A stretch of 64,000 nucleotides of DNA from contig CACXMM010000006.1 of assembly GCA_902768785.1 (NCBI GenBank), positions 1 through 64,000 of the forward strand. Reading direction: 5' to 3'. Below are positions 7,343 through 17,300 of the stretch, piece after piece. Each line of letters begins with the position of its first letter. Position 1 is the stretch's first letter. The DNA comes from an uncultured Prevotellaceae bacterium. GTDB lineage: Bacteria > Bacteroidota > Bacteroidia > Bacteroidales > Bacteroidaceae. The translations under genes were made by a program, and so were the position numbers. The notes under the pieces were generated by a model that was not told where the DNA came from, ran no database searches, and saw only the letters and a list, made by a program, of their open reading frames with translations.

Positions 7343-10300
7343 TTAGAACGAGAGGTTCACACCCACTGTCCATTTGCGCAAGTTTGGATAGGCACCATAA
7401 CTTCCTGCCATGGGGTTGGTGAACTTGTCGGGATAGGGGTTGTAGAAGTTAATCAGATTGGTACCCGTGACGTTGATACGAGCACCCTTGATACCAATAT
7501 TACCGAACCACTTCGAAGGCAGGTTATAAGCAATGGTCAGACGGTTCAAGGCTACACGTGCTGAGCTGACACGCCAGAACGACGATTCGTTCGTATTGAT
7601 GCCCCATGCCAAGTTAGGATACTCGCCATTGCGGTTCTCGGCCATGATCTTGTTTCCGCTGCCATCATAGATGTCCTGATAAACATACATATTGTCGGGA
7701 TTCCAGAACGACGGCATGTTGTAGAACTCCAGGTTTGAGCCGGAGGCCACACCTCTTGCCGTAGCGGGCACCAGCGTATAGCCACCCCAGGAAGCACCGA
7801 TCTGTGCTGTCACAGAAAGACCTTTCCAGTCTATGCCGAGATTCATGGTAGCACCGTAGATATTGTTGCGGTGTCCCAGTTCCACTTGGTCGTTGTCCTT
7901 ATCCACAACGCCATCAGGACCGGCGTAAGTACCTGTTTCCTGGTTATATGCACCGCGCACATCCTTATAGATGAGCATACCCGGGCGCACCTTGTCTTTG
8001 GTCATACCCATGTAGGAAGTGATGTGATATTTCTCGAAATACTCCTCGATATCCTGGAATGAACGGAACATTCCGATGCACTGCATACCCCAGAGACCCA
8101 TATCAGTACGATGGTTCGGTGTAATCTGACGATAGATATAGTCATCGACGAAGTCCATCAGGATGACCTTATTGTCAGAGTAGCCCGTATTGATGCCGAT
8201 GCGGTATTTCAGGTCCTTGCCGATCTTGTCGCGCCAAGTCACCGAGAGCTCCCATCCCCAATTGTCCATCTCACCGAGGTTGGTGGATGCCGACTGTGTT
8301 CCCACGGTAGAAGGAACATTCTGGGCAATGTTCATCAACATCTCTCGGTTCCTCTCGTAGTAGTAGTCGAAGGTGATTGACAGACGACTGCGCAGTACCT
8401 GAAGATCGAAACCGACGTTCGTCTTATATGACTTATCCCAATGCACGTCACGGTTCACAGCCGACGTGTTCTTGTTGATGGAGTTACGCACGGTGGCGGA
8501 AGGATCGATATCGAGTCCTTCACCGAAGATCGGGTTCTTGTTCTTATCCAAGGTATAGACCTGCAGCCACTGCCATGCGGCGAGGTTGTCACGACCTGTG
8601 AGACCCCAGCTGGCGCGCAGCTTCAGGAAGTCGATCCACTGCAGAGCCTTGCTGTTCTGGAACCAGTTCTCTTCGCTGGCCACCCAACCGGCACTGATAG
8701 CGGGGAATGTGCCCCAGTAGTTCTCGGGAGCGAACTTCGTGGAGGCATCGGAACGGAGCAGGAACTCCAACAGGTATTTGTTGGCATAGGCATAGTTGAT
8801 ACGTCCGATATACGACAGGGTACCACTCTCTGCACGGTTGAACTCTGCTGTCTGGTCACCTTGTGTGGAGTTTGACTGCAGGTTGGTGTAAGGCAGCGGC
8901 TCGTTACCCTGACTGGTATTGAACTCACTCTCTGCCTCAGACTTCTCGATAGAGAACAGGGCATTGACATGATGGAGGCCGAAGTCGCGGGAATACTGCA
9001 CCGTGAAGTTCATCTGATAGTTGTCTGTACGGATCATGTTACGGCTCAGATAGTTTCCGTTGGCATACTTCAGTCCGTTGAAGTTCCGCTCAGCAAGATA
9101 GTCGAACGTAGGATCATCACCTGCTGTCGGGGTGTACATGTGATCACCTGATCCGTAACGGCGAGTCATCTGATACATGGTATAGGATGAGCCGTACTCA
9201 TTGGTCTTGTCGGAGTTGATACTCTTTGAATAGGTGAAGCGCAGATTCAATCCCTTCAGAATCTTACTCCATCCGAAGTCGTAGGTAAGACCAGCGTTGA
9301 TGCTGGTATTGGATGACATATTATTGCTGAAGTCACCGTTGTTTTGCAGTACATCGAACGAATAGCGCTGGTTCTGTACGCGCTCTCCATTGGTAGGACC
9401 ATAGCTGAGGATAGGATAACCGTTCACCTCCTCGGGCATGTAACGCGGACGGGTGAGCAACAGGTTATAGTCTTTCTCGGCATTCGTACCACCCACCTTC
9501 AGCAGCGGTTTGTTCTTCTTTCCGTAGTCACCGCTCACGGTGAGGTTGGCAGAGAGCCATTTGCTTACCTTCACATCGATTCCGGCACGGTAGTTCCAGC
9601 GGTCATAGTCGAGCTTACCCAGGTTACCTTCCTGATCGAAATAGGAAATACCACCGAAGTAGCTCACGTTATCCGTGGCACCACTCACGTTCACAGAGTG
9701 GCGCATGGTAGTTCCCGTCTCCCAGTATTTGTCGAGCAGGTCGTAGTTCAGTTTCTTCATCGCCTCCAGCTCATCAGCCTGGAACAGGGCAGTAGTCTTG
9801 TTCAGTGATGTATTGGTGGGGTCAGCAGCTGTCACCGCATTATACAGACGACCATAGTCGTAAGCACTCAGCATCTTCGGACGGGAGAATTCATTGTTGA
9901 AACCGAACTGTCCACTATAGGAGATCGACGGTTTGCCTAACTTTCCCTTCTTCGTCGTTACGAGAATAACACCGTTGGCTGCACGGGCACCATACACAGC
10001 AGCCGAAGCATCCTTCAGCACAGAGATGCTTTCCACCTCACTGGGATCGAGGTTATTGAAAGCCTCAGCACCTAAGTTCTGTGTGATGTTTCCTACCTTC
10101 ACATCGTTGGGGTAGATATATCCGTCGATGACGAACAACGGTTCCTGAGCTGTGGAACCCACCTCTCCTAACGAGTTCACGTCACGAATGCTCAGACGGG
10201 CATTCTCACCAGGACGGGACTCACCACCGCTGACGCTCAAACCGTTTACCAATCCACTCAGTGTACTGGCCAAACCACTGGAGGCCAAGTCCTGGATCTC

Positions 10301-10669
10301 ATCCACAGGTACCGTAGCTACCGATCCCGTCAGGTGGGCTTTCTTCTGTGTACCATAACCCACAACCACCACTTCTTCGAGCTGTGAGTTATCCTCTTCC
10401 AGCTGCACATTTCCACCGGTGGTCACCTTGTCCTTATATCCGATATAAGAAATCACGACCTTTCCGTCTTTCGGCACCTCGATCTTATAATTTCCGTCAA
10501 AATCGGTCACGGTGGCGGTCTTCGTACCTTCCACCCTTACCGTGGCACCGATTACCGGTTCGCCGAGTTCATCGACCACCGTTCCTTGCACCACCTTGTT
10601 CTGTGCCAGTGTCGGCAATGCCATAAGCAGTCCGAGGCACAAGCTGATTATATATTTTTTGAATCTCAT
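7343..10669 (-). CDS. SusC/RagA-family TonB-dependent outer-membrane transporter
   Basis: About 1,108 residues from ATG 10669, chosen because it opens the signal peptide MRFKKYIISLCLGLLMALP...LAQ. Upstream in-frame ATGs only add a charged, non-leader stretch. A carboxypeptidase-regulatory-like domain follows (VVQGTVVDELGEPVIGATV, about 26-85), then LEEVVVVGYGTQKK, a plug domain with the SusC hallmark PLFVIDGYIYPNDV and SVLKDASAAVYGARAANGV, and a 22-strand barrel ending in VGVNLSF. It imports oligosaccharides across the outer membrane with TonB energy and pairs with the SusD downstream. It lies 50 bp after the beta-helix lipoprotein gene. Confidence 0.96.
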   Translation of the reverse strand: MRFKKYIISLCLGLLMALPTLAQNKVVQGTVVDELGEPVIGATVRVEGTKTATVTDFDGNYKIEVPKDGKVVISYIGYKDKVTTGGNVQLEEDNSQLEEVVVVGYGTQKKAHLTGSVATVPVDEIQDLASSGLASTLSGLVNGLSVSGGESRPGENARLSIRDVNSLGEVGSTAQEPLFVIDGYIYPNDVKVGNITQNLGAEAFNNLDPSEVESISVLKDASAAVYGARAANGVILVTTKKGKLGKPSISYSGQFGFNNEFSRPKMLSAYDYGRLYNAVTAADPTNTSLNKTTALFQADELEAMKKLNYDLLDKYWETGTTMRHSVNVSGATDNVSYFGGISYFDQEGNLGKLDYDRWNYRAGIDVKVSKWLSANLTVSGDYGKKNKPLLKVGGTNAEKDYNLLLTRPRYMPEEVNGYPILSYGPTNGERVQNQRYSFDVLQNNGDFSNNMSSNTSINAGLTYDFGWSKILKGLNLRFTYSKSINSDKTNEYGSSYTMYQMTRRYGSGDHMYTPTAGDDPTFDYLAERNFNGLKYANGNYLSRNMIRTDNYQMNFTVQYSRDFGLHHVNALFSIEKSEAESEFNTSQGNEPLPYTNLQSNSTQGDQTAEFNRAESGTLSYIGRINYAYANKYLLEFLLRSDASTKFAPENYWGTFPAISAGWVASEENWFQNSKALQWIDFLKLRASWGLTGRDNLAAWQWLQVYTLDKNKNPIFGEGLDIDPSATVRNSINKNTSAVNRDVHWDKSYKTNVGFDLQVLRSRLSITFDYYYERNREMLMNIAQNVPSTVGTQSASTNLGEMDNWGWELSVTWRDKIGKDLKYRIGINTGYSDNKVILMDFVDDYIYRQITPNHRTDMGLWGMQCIGMFRSFQDIEEYFEKYHITSYMGMTKDKVRPGMLIYKDVRGAYNQETGTYAGPDGVVDKDNDQVELGHRNNIYGATMNLGIDWKGLSVTAQIGASWGGYTLVPATARGVASGSNLEFYNMPSFWNPDNMYVYQDIYDGSGNKIMAENRNGEYPNLAWGINTNESSFWRVSSARVALNRLTIAYNLPSKWFGNIGIKGARINVTGTNLINFYNPYPDKFTNPMAGSYGAYPNLRKWTVGVNLSF

Positions 10670-10719
10670 ATTTCTGTCTTCATTTTCATTATACATTATC
10701 ACTAAGCACGAAGCAGTCA

Positions 10720-12219
10720 TCAAGGCAACCAGCGTGGATCACCACACTTCCGGTTGATGTGCGTAGGATTGCTGATAGTAAAGTCAGCATTCGCGGGATC
10801 ACGGAATCCGGGATCCTCATCGATGTTCGTGCCAGAGGTGTCGTAGCCCGAGGGATTGTCGAACGTTCCATCGGGATGCATATAGGTGTTGTTCTCGAAG
10901 GTTGCCGTCGGCTGGTTCTGTTTTCCTGCGAGGAAGCGGCGTGCCACACCCGAGGAGGAGCAGTCGTAGAAGATACAGTTCTTCAAGTTCCAGTAGGAGG
11001 TCTTCTTTCCTGCCACACCGTTGTAGTTACCCCATTGACCGCTAGCACATACATGGTAGAACGTACAGTTCTGATAGGTGATGGTATTCTCCGTCCATCC
11101 GAATTGTGTGTCGGGATCCTTCACCTGGTCGTTACCGAAGCCACCATACTGCACGAAGTATTTCACATCACCTTCACCGGTATTGTAGAACGTGGAGTTC
11201 GAGACGGTCAGGTTCCGGAAGAATCCTGCACCCTTATTCGTCCAGAAATATCCTCCACTCAGTGCTTTCGAGTTAGATGGTGTCGTCAGGTGTACGAGGC
11301 AGTTATCCACCAGTACATTGTCAGCAAACCAGCAGCTCACCTGATTATCCCAGATAAAATATGAGTTTACTCCCGTGATATGACAGCTCAAGACGAAGAT
11401 ATTGTCCTTGACACGGTAGAAATTATAATCTGCAGACCACGCATTGACAATAACGGGGGCAATGGCGGGGTTACGACTGAGTGAGATGAATGCTTGTGAT
11501 GAGGCACTGCAATCTATATTCAGGTACTTCAATACCAGACCGCCTGAAGTGCTCAGCTCTGAGCTGTTATCGGTAAATGTAATCTTCGCAGGCACCGCCT
11601 TGTTATTGGAACGGAGCGTTACGCTGCTGGCACCGAAGTCAAGGAGTCCGGAGAGTGTGTATTCGGCACCACCTTCCAGGTCGAAGTTGTGGTTCTCTCC
11701 AGAAGGTGCGGGATTAGCTTCAAACCATGCCTTCAGATCACTCCCTGCAGGAATGGTCTTGTAGGTAGGTGTGAAAGTAGAGATCTTCATCTCCGTAGCC
11801 GTGGAGGCATCCTGGTTGTTGGCATCCTTCCTGCCCATCGTCTTGATAGTGAGCAAGTAGTTCATATCTTCCTCACGCTTCACCGTCACCGAACAGCCGT
11901 CCACCAAGCTGTCTTTGACGATCGGCTCAGCAGGGTTCCCCTCATCGATAAAGTTCACGAGATAGCCGCCGGCACCTTTCACCACAGGCCATGAGATAGT
12001 CTGTGTCTTGCCATCGGCACTGGGAGTCACCGTAATGGTCTCCGCACTGGGTGATGCCAACGTCGCACCCGTCACATCGGATACGAAACGCTCATCATCA
12101 TCATAACCGTCAACAGCACAGGCAGTCATCAGCAATGTTCCGGCACCAGCCAGCAACATTCCCTTTGTCCACACACGCGCACACTGACAGTTCTTCAAGT
12201 AATTGTGCTTTTTGTTCAT
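10720..12219 (-). CDS. Beta-helix surface lipoprotein (DUF4957/DUF5123 type) next to SusC
   Basis: A 499-residue lipoprotein with lipobox LMTAC (Cys34) followed by AVDGYDDDERF, an acidic export signal. Residues about 45-150 form a fibronectin-III-like domain (TITVTPSADGKTQTISWPVV). Residues 165-495 have the repeating turns of a right-handed beta-helix, ending with the motif CGDPRW. The same GDPRW ending occurs in the secreted protein at 26499-28097, linking the two. In this position beside SusC/SusD it probably binds glycan at the cell surface; a lyase role is possible because many pectin lyases have this fold. No catalytic residues are evident. Confidence 0.75.
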   Translation of the reverse strand: MNKKHNYLKNCQCARVWTKGMLLAGAGTLLMTACAVDGYDDDERFVSDVTGATLASPSAETITVTPSADGKTQTISWPVVKGAGGYLVNFIDEGNPAEPIVKDSLVDGCSVTVKREEDMNYLLTIKTMGRKDANNQDASTATEMKISTFTPTYKTIPAGSDLKAWFEANPAPSGENHNFDLEGGAEYTLSGLLDFGASSVTLRSNNKAVPAKITFTDNSSELSTSGGLVLKYLNIDCSASSQAFISLSRNPAIAPVIVNAWSADYNFYRVKDNIFVLSCHITGVNSYFIWDNQVSCWFADNVLVDNCLVHLTTPSNSKALSGGYFWTNKGAGFFRNLTVSNSTFYNTGEGDVKYFVQYGGFGNDQVKDPDTQFGWTENTITYQNCTFYHVCASGQWGNYNGVAGKKTSYWNLKNCIFYDCSSSGVARRFLAGKQNQPTATFENNTYMHPDGTFDNPSGYDTSGTNIDEDPGFRDPANADFTISNPTHINRKCGDPRWLP

Positions 12220-12320
12220 AAAAATGGGTTATAAGTTATACATGTATATCATCATATTTGGAGGAAGACGTTAAAATGAGTGAAATGTAATCAAAAAATA
12301 TCTCACTCCACATTCCTTGT

Positions 12321-14084
12321 TCACTTAGCTTTTGCTAATGTGTCGTGGTTGTTCTTCAAGTCAGTCCAGTCGATCTTCTCCTTAGTACTGATTCCATTGA
12401 TGTATTTCTCAATGTTGGTATAGCCGTCACCAGTACAGTCTTGATTGGCATCAGCTGGATTGTTGGGGTTCAAGCCATTTGCCTTCTCCCATTCATCGGG
12501 CATGCCGTCACCATCAGTATCCACCCAAGGCTGCCACTTCTTATACACGGGATAGCCACCCATTTGGCGTGGATCTGTGATGACACCCTGCTTGTAACTG
12601 TCATTGGGCAGACGACGGTATTTGAAGAAACCTTCCTCGTTCTGTGACTGCTTTCTCAGTCCCCACATATTACCGTATGGGTTCTGGGGCACCTTGGTCT
12701 TCTTTTCAATCTTCTGCAGCTCCTTCTCGTAGTTCTCTACGTAGTAGGCGATGCCCGTACGCACCTCGTCACATATCCTTTGATCCACGATATCACGGCA
12801 AGGTAGGGTGGCACCAACATTGGAGAGTACCCACTCGAACGCTTCCTGTGCACCCATGATGGTGATAGGGGCCATCACGAACGGTTCATTGCTGCGCATC
12901 AGCGCCAGCTCTGTTTCATCCATAGGACCGTCTTTATCAGCAGTCTGAATACCACCGTTCCAGTTGTCCTTGGAAATCTCGGGATAGCCCTCCATGATGT
13001 TTCCTGAAGCATACACTCTTCCGAACTGCTTAAACGGGAACAGGTTGACGCTGCGACTTTCCGACTTCAAGATACGGTGTCCCACAGGAGTGTCTTTGGG
13101 AGTGAGGGGACCGGGTTTGTAGTAGTTGTTGATGAAGTTCGACATTGTGGTATATTCACCACCGTCGGCAGTGCGGTGTACCCAGTTGTACACTACATTG
13201 TTCACGAAGTTGAACACCCCACCCCATCCGATGGAGGGGTTACGTCCTGTGTTGTCTGCCCAGAGATTCCTCATGAATGTGGTGTTCTCACCACCGATGG
13301 TTGATCCGAACGCATGGTTCCAGGTATCGAGAGCCTTGGCAGAGATGGTATTCTGAATGGTAACGTTTACTGTGGGTTCCTTGCGCTTGGCCTTTCCGTC
13401 ACCTAAATCGAACATATGACGGTAGAAGGAGATGTTCTCATCCAGACCCCACTCGCAGGAACAGTGATCGATCATTATATTTCCCACGGGGTTACCACCG
13501 AAGGAGTCCTCGCGATGCCATACCAAGGTCTCACCACGGCGGAAGCGCATGTGACGCACAATCACATCGTGGGTATCCACCTGGAATGACTCACCTGCGA
13601 TGATCACGCCATCACCAGGAGCTGTCTGTCCGGCAATGGTGATATACGGAGCCCTTACATAGATAGGTGACTTCAACTTAATGATACCACTCACGTTAAA
13701 CACCACAATGCGGGCACCACCTTGCTCACAAGCCCAGCGGAAAGAACCAGGACCGTCGTCATTGAGGTTCGTTACGGTAAGCACCTTACCGCCACGTCCG
13801 CCGAAGGTGTACATACCACCGCCCTCAGCACCTGGGAAGGCAGGGATCTTTGCCTGTCGCAGATCGTAGGGACGTGCTGCCCAAGGTACATAAGGTCTTC
13901 CTTCCTTGGCTTCTTTGATAACAATGGGGAAGGCGACCTGCCATGCAGAGTCGGAATGTTCTTTCCAGCGGTTCTCTAACGAGTCGATGAGGTGTTTGGC
14001 TTCATCGGTAATTTGTGGATACTGTGCCAGGGCTGTCATGCTAACCCCCAAGGACAGTATCATGAAGGATAATAGTTTTTTCAT
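12321..14084 (-). CDS. PL1-family pectate lyase, secreted
   Basis: 587 residues from ATG 14084; the frame further upstream would need a TTG. A signal peptide ends at ALA/Q. The lyase core begins IPAFPGAEGGGMYTFGGRGGKV (80-101), a typical PL1 opening, and includes ITIAGQTAPGDGVIIAG, VRHMRFRRG and IDHCSCEWGLDENIS (205-219, the vWiDH-type calcium/active-site region). The C-terminus carries DTDGDGMPDEWE and a second Asp-rich loop, a thrombospondin-3/dockerin-like calcium-binding pair. It should cleave polygalacturonate or rhamnogalacturonan-linked homogalacturonan by beta-elimination at the cell surface or in the periplasm. A palindromic 22-bp array lies in its 5' region. Confidence 0.9.
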   Translation of the reverse strand: MKKLLSFMILSLGVSMTALAQYPQITDEAKHLIDSLENRWKEHSDSAWQVAFPIVIKEAKEGRPYVPWAARPYDLRQAKIPAFPGAEGGGMYTFGGRGGKVLTVTNLNDDGPGSFRWACEQGGARIVVFNVSGIIKLKSPIYVRAPYITIAGQTAPGDGVIIAGESFQVDTHDVIVRHMRFRRGETLVWHREDSFGGNPVGNIMIDHCSCEWGLDENISFYRHMFDLGDGKAKRKEPTVNVTIQNTISAKALDTWNHAFGSTIGGENTTFMRNLWADNTGRNPSIGWGGVFNFVNNVVYNWVHRTADGGEYTTMSNFINNYYKPGPLTPKDTPVGHRILKSESRSVNLFPFKQFGRVYASGNIMEGYPEISKDNWNGGIQTADKDGPMDETELALMRSNEPFVMAPITIMGAQEAFEWVLSNVGATLPCRDIVDQRICDEVRTGIAYYVENYEKELQKIEKKTKVPQNPYGNMWGLRKQSQNEEGFFKYRRLPNDSYKQGVITDPRQMGGYPVYKKWQPWVDTDGDGMPDEWEKANGLNPNNPADANQDCTGDGYTNIEKYINGISTKEKIDWTDLKNNHDTLAKAK

Positions 14085-14200
14085 TTGGATCCTTTCTTGC
14101 TTCAATTGTGTAATAATGATTCTACCTTAATGACTCCCGTTTCTCTTCTTTGTACCCATTGTTTATTACCATTCACAATGATAAAACCCTTACCAAATTT

Positions 14201-14305
14201 GTGCAATGTGCTTGCACACTTTGTGCAAAGCCTTTGCACACTTTGTGCAGAACCCTTGCACTATTTGTGCAGAGCCCTTGCACTATTTGTACAATCCATC
14301 TACAT
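14201..14305. repeat. Tandem array of 17-bp palindromes, 22-bp period (array 1)
   Basis: Four units of a GTGCAAAGCCTTTGCAC-like palindrome start at 14201, 14223, 14245 and 14267, plus a degenerate fifth (GTACAATCCATCTACAT) at 14289. Spacers are exactly 5 bp (ACTTT, ACTTT, TATTT, TATTT). The array lies between the stop of the DUF5703-GH78 gene and the start of the pectate lyase gene, so it would be transcribed in the operon. Confidence 0.9.
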
Positions 14306-14320
14306 AGATGAATAGTGGGA

Positions 14321-17300
14321 TTAATGCGACTTGTTGATGGCTTCTTTGAGTGTGTGCTGTCCCTCTCCTACAACCTTCGTCTGTCCGCTATTGGGCAACC
14401 GGACCGTTGCTTTCCTGCCAGTGGGAATATCTACCTTCAATACAAAAGTATCCCCTTCGAGATGCCAATCCGCCTTAATCGTATCCATCTCTCCGCGGCA
14501 CCAAGTGAGGTCACCTACCGGATGAGGTGCTATCGTAATGTTGTTACCCTCTCGCCAGATGCCTAAGAAATAAGGGATGAGCAGATTGTTCAGATGTCCC
14601 ATCATGAAATGGTTCATGGAAGCACCGTGTTCAGGATTCCACTGTTCCGTCAATGTGGTATGTCCGAGTTTGATCTGATAGCCGTAACCAGGTACATCGT
14701 AGTGGTTCAGCATCTTGTAGAGCAGCTCCTGCTGACCATTGTGAATAAGGGCATTGAACAGATAACGGTTACCTACATCCCCCGTTGTCAGACGGTCTCC
14801 ATGGGCATGAATGTCGTTAACCAGTTGTTGCAACACGGCATCACGGTCACCTTTGGGAATAAGATCCATCTCAAGGGCAATGGCCTGAGCACACTGACTG
14901 CCTGTGGCATACTGGTGGGTAGCGGGATGGTAGAACTCCTTGATGAATGCAGTCTTGATACTGTCAGCACGTGCTTCCCCCATCAGATGGTTCCACCAAT
15001 AATAATGAGCCGTAGATACCAGTTCCATCGGTGTGTTTTGGGCAAACCCCGCACGTCCAGGTCCATAGTCATACCAGTCGCCCAGTCCCTGACGAAGGAT
15101 ATAGCAGGAGTCCTGCGTGGCCAGATAATCCACATACCGTTTCATCTGCGGTCGATAGCGGGTGATGAGTTGATCGTCACCATAGAATGATTGATAGAGA
15201 AAGGGCAGGGCGATGAAGGCTCCACCCCATTCTGGCGACTCTAAGAACGGAGGAGCCCACGAGCCCTCGAAGATCACGTAATTAGGTGCTATCTCCGGCA
15301 GGGCACCATTGGGGTATTGAGCATCGGCGATATTCTGCATGGTCTGCTCGATCATCGTCCGACAGTCGTAATTGACTACGAGTCCTTCACCATTGAGCCA
15401 GTCTTGTTCCAACCATCCCAGTTTCTCACGATGGGGACAGTCTGTCCATACCGACTGCCAATTGGAGCGGATGGCACGGTCTATCAAGCGGTAAGCATCA
15501 TTGAAAAGGGGATTGGAGCATTCAAAAGCACCCGTCTTTGGCGCTGAATTATACACGAAGCACGACTCAATGTTCTTCAGTACCTCAATGTCGCCTTCTA
15601 TTTGCAGATAGCGGTAGCCGTAATACGAGAAACGCGGATGCCATGTCTCACTGCCACCTTTTAATATATATGTATAGTAATGTGGACGCCCCGTTTGCTT
15701 CTGATTCACCAGTCCTTCTTTCGTCAAGGTCTCACCAGGTGTTATTTTCACCTGTTGTCCCCGTTGTCCCTTGACGGTAATCTCTGGGAATCCCGCAAGG
15801 TTCTGTCCCATGTCAAGCACCAGGACAGAGTCTTTGCGTATCGTATCTCTGACAGAATAGCGTTCCATGATTTTGACGGGCTGTGCTATCTGTTGTCGGA
15901 GGACACCCTTGGGTGTTTCCTGAATGACGACAGGATGCCAGGGTGTTTGTCCCTCCAACCTTGCATCGTAGTCCTCACCGCCATAGATACTATTGAAGGT
16001 GATGGGAGACAGTGCCCATTGCCATTGGTCGTCGCTGACGATATCCTCTTCCTTTCCGTCGAGATATTCAATATGCATGCGGAACAATAAGGTAGGAGGA
16101 CCGAACGATATCTTCATCTTGGCATAGCGAAGTCCCTGCTCGTTGTAGAAGCCATTACCCAATAGTACTTGGATTGTCTGTGATTGGAGCTCTGAGCTCT
16201 GAGGTTTGAGCAAGGAGGTGACATCATACGTGTTATAGAAGATACTCTTGTCGTAGTCACTCCATAGCGGTGCAAAAGATGCGTCCCCCACTTTGTTTCC
16301 GTTGAGGGTCAACTCATAGAAACCCAGTCCTACGATAGAGACGGTGGCTTTCAATACTTTCCCTTTGAGGTTGAAGTCTTTCCGCAGCAGGATACTTCGT
16401 TGACTCAATGTGTCCACGTTCTTCCAAGCCTCCTTCACCATAGGTTCCTTCAGTTTCGCATCTGTGTAGTTACGTCCCTCAGGCAGATGGGCATCATGAC
16501 GCGTAATGGCACCTATCCACTGCGCCTTCACCTCGTCATCCATCTCATCAGAGTAATCAACGCCATCCACGGAGTAAGTGATCTTGCCATCTTTGATTTC
16601 CCCATCAACACAGCGCTGACCAGAGAGATAAAGACGGAAACGACAGTTCCACTCACGAGGCCACGAGGGGAAGAGAATAGGATTGTGGTCGAGGTCTTCT
16701 TGTAGCAGCATCTCCTGAAGACCGATCATACCGGCACCTCCTCTGTTATGGTCAGGAGCCCAGTCAAACCCTGGATCCCAAAAAGCAGGAAAACGATAGG
16801 GTCCGTTGCTCAGCTTCTCTGTATTCAGACGTATCGCCTCATCAGTCATTCCCAGACAGGCCGCCCAGATATTGTCCTGTTTCCATCCTTTTGTACTACG
16901 CATCTCGATAGCGTGTGGATCTTTGAGATAGGTATTACGGGCAATATCAAGGTGGGGTCTTCCCATACCATAGATGCGCCAGGGGAAGACAGAATAGAGC
17001 TGGGGCGTCTCGGTGTTCTGTATGCGCTCCCAGCTTTCAGCGGGGGCTATGCAGGTATCACCATCGATAACCTGTAGGGGGATGTCAGGAATCTTGCTGA
17101 TATCTACGCCGATACCGTCAAGGTTGTTTTTCATGGCCTGGAGGGCGGCGATGGTACTGGAAGGGTTTCGTGCCATCTTGTATGTCTCACAGCCAGAACC
17201 AGGATAGATGATGAGATCAGGGTAATGTTCACTGAAGAAGCGTAAGGTCTCTTGGATGAGTTCATCGTATTTTACCAAGGTGGTATCGGGATACCAGGGA

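Noticed and set aside
7302..7373. N-terminal extension of the SusD frame.
   Set aside because: It overlaps the end of SusC and would put 24 residues before the leader.
14201..14305. CRISPR array.
   Set aside because: The non-repeated parts are only 5 bp and themselves similar; no cas genes are present.
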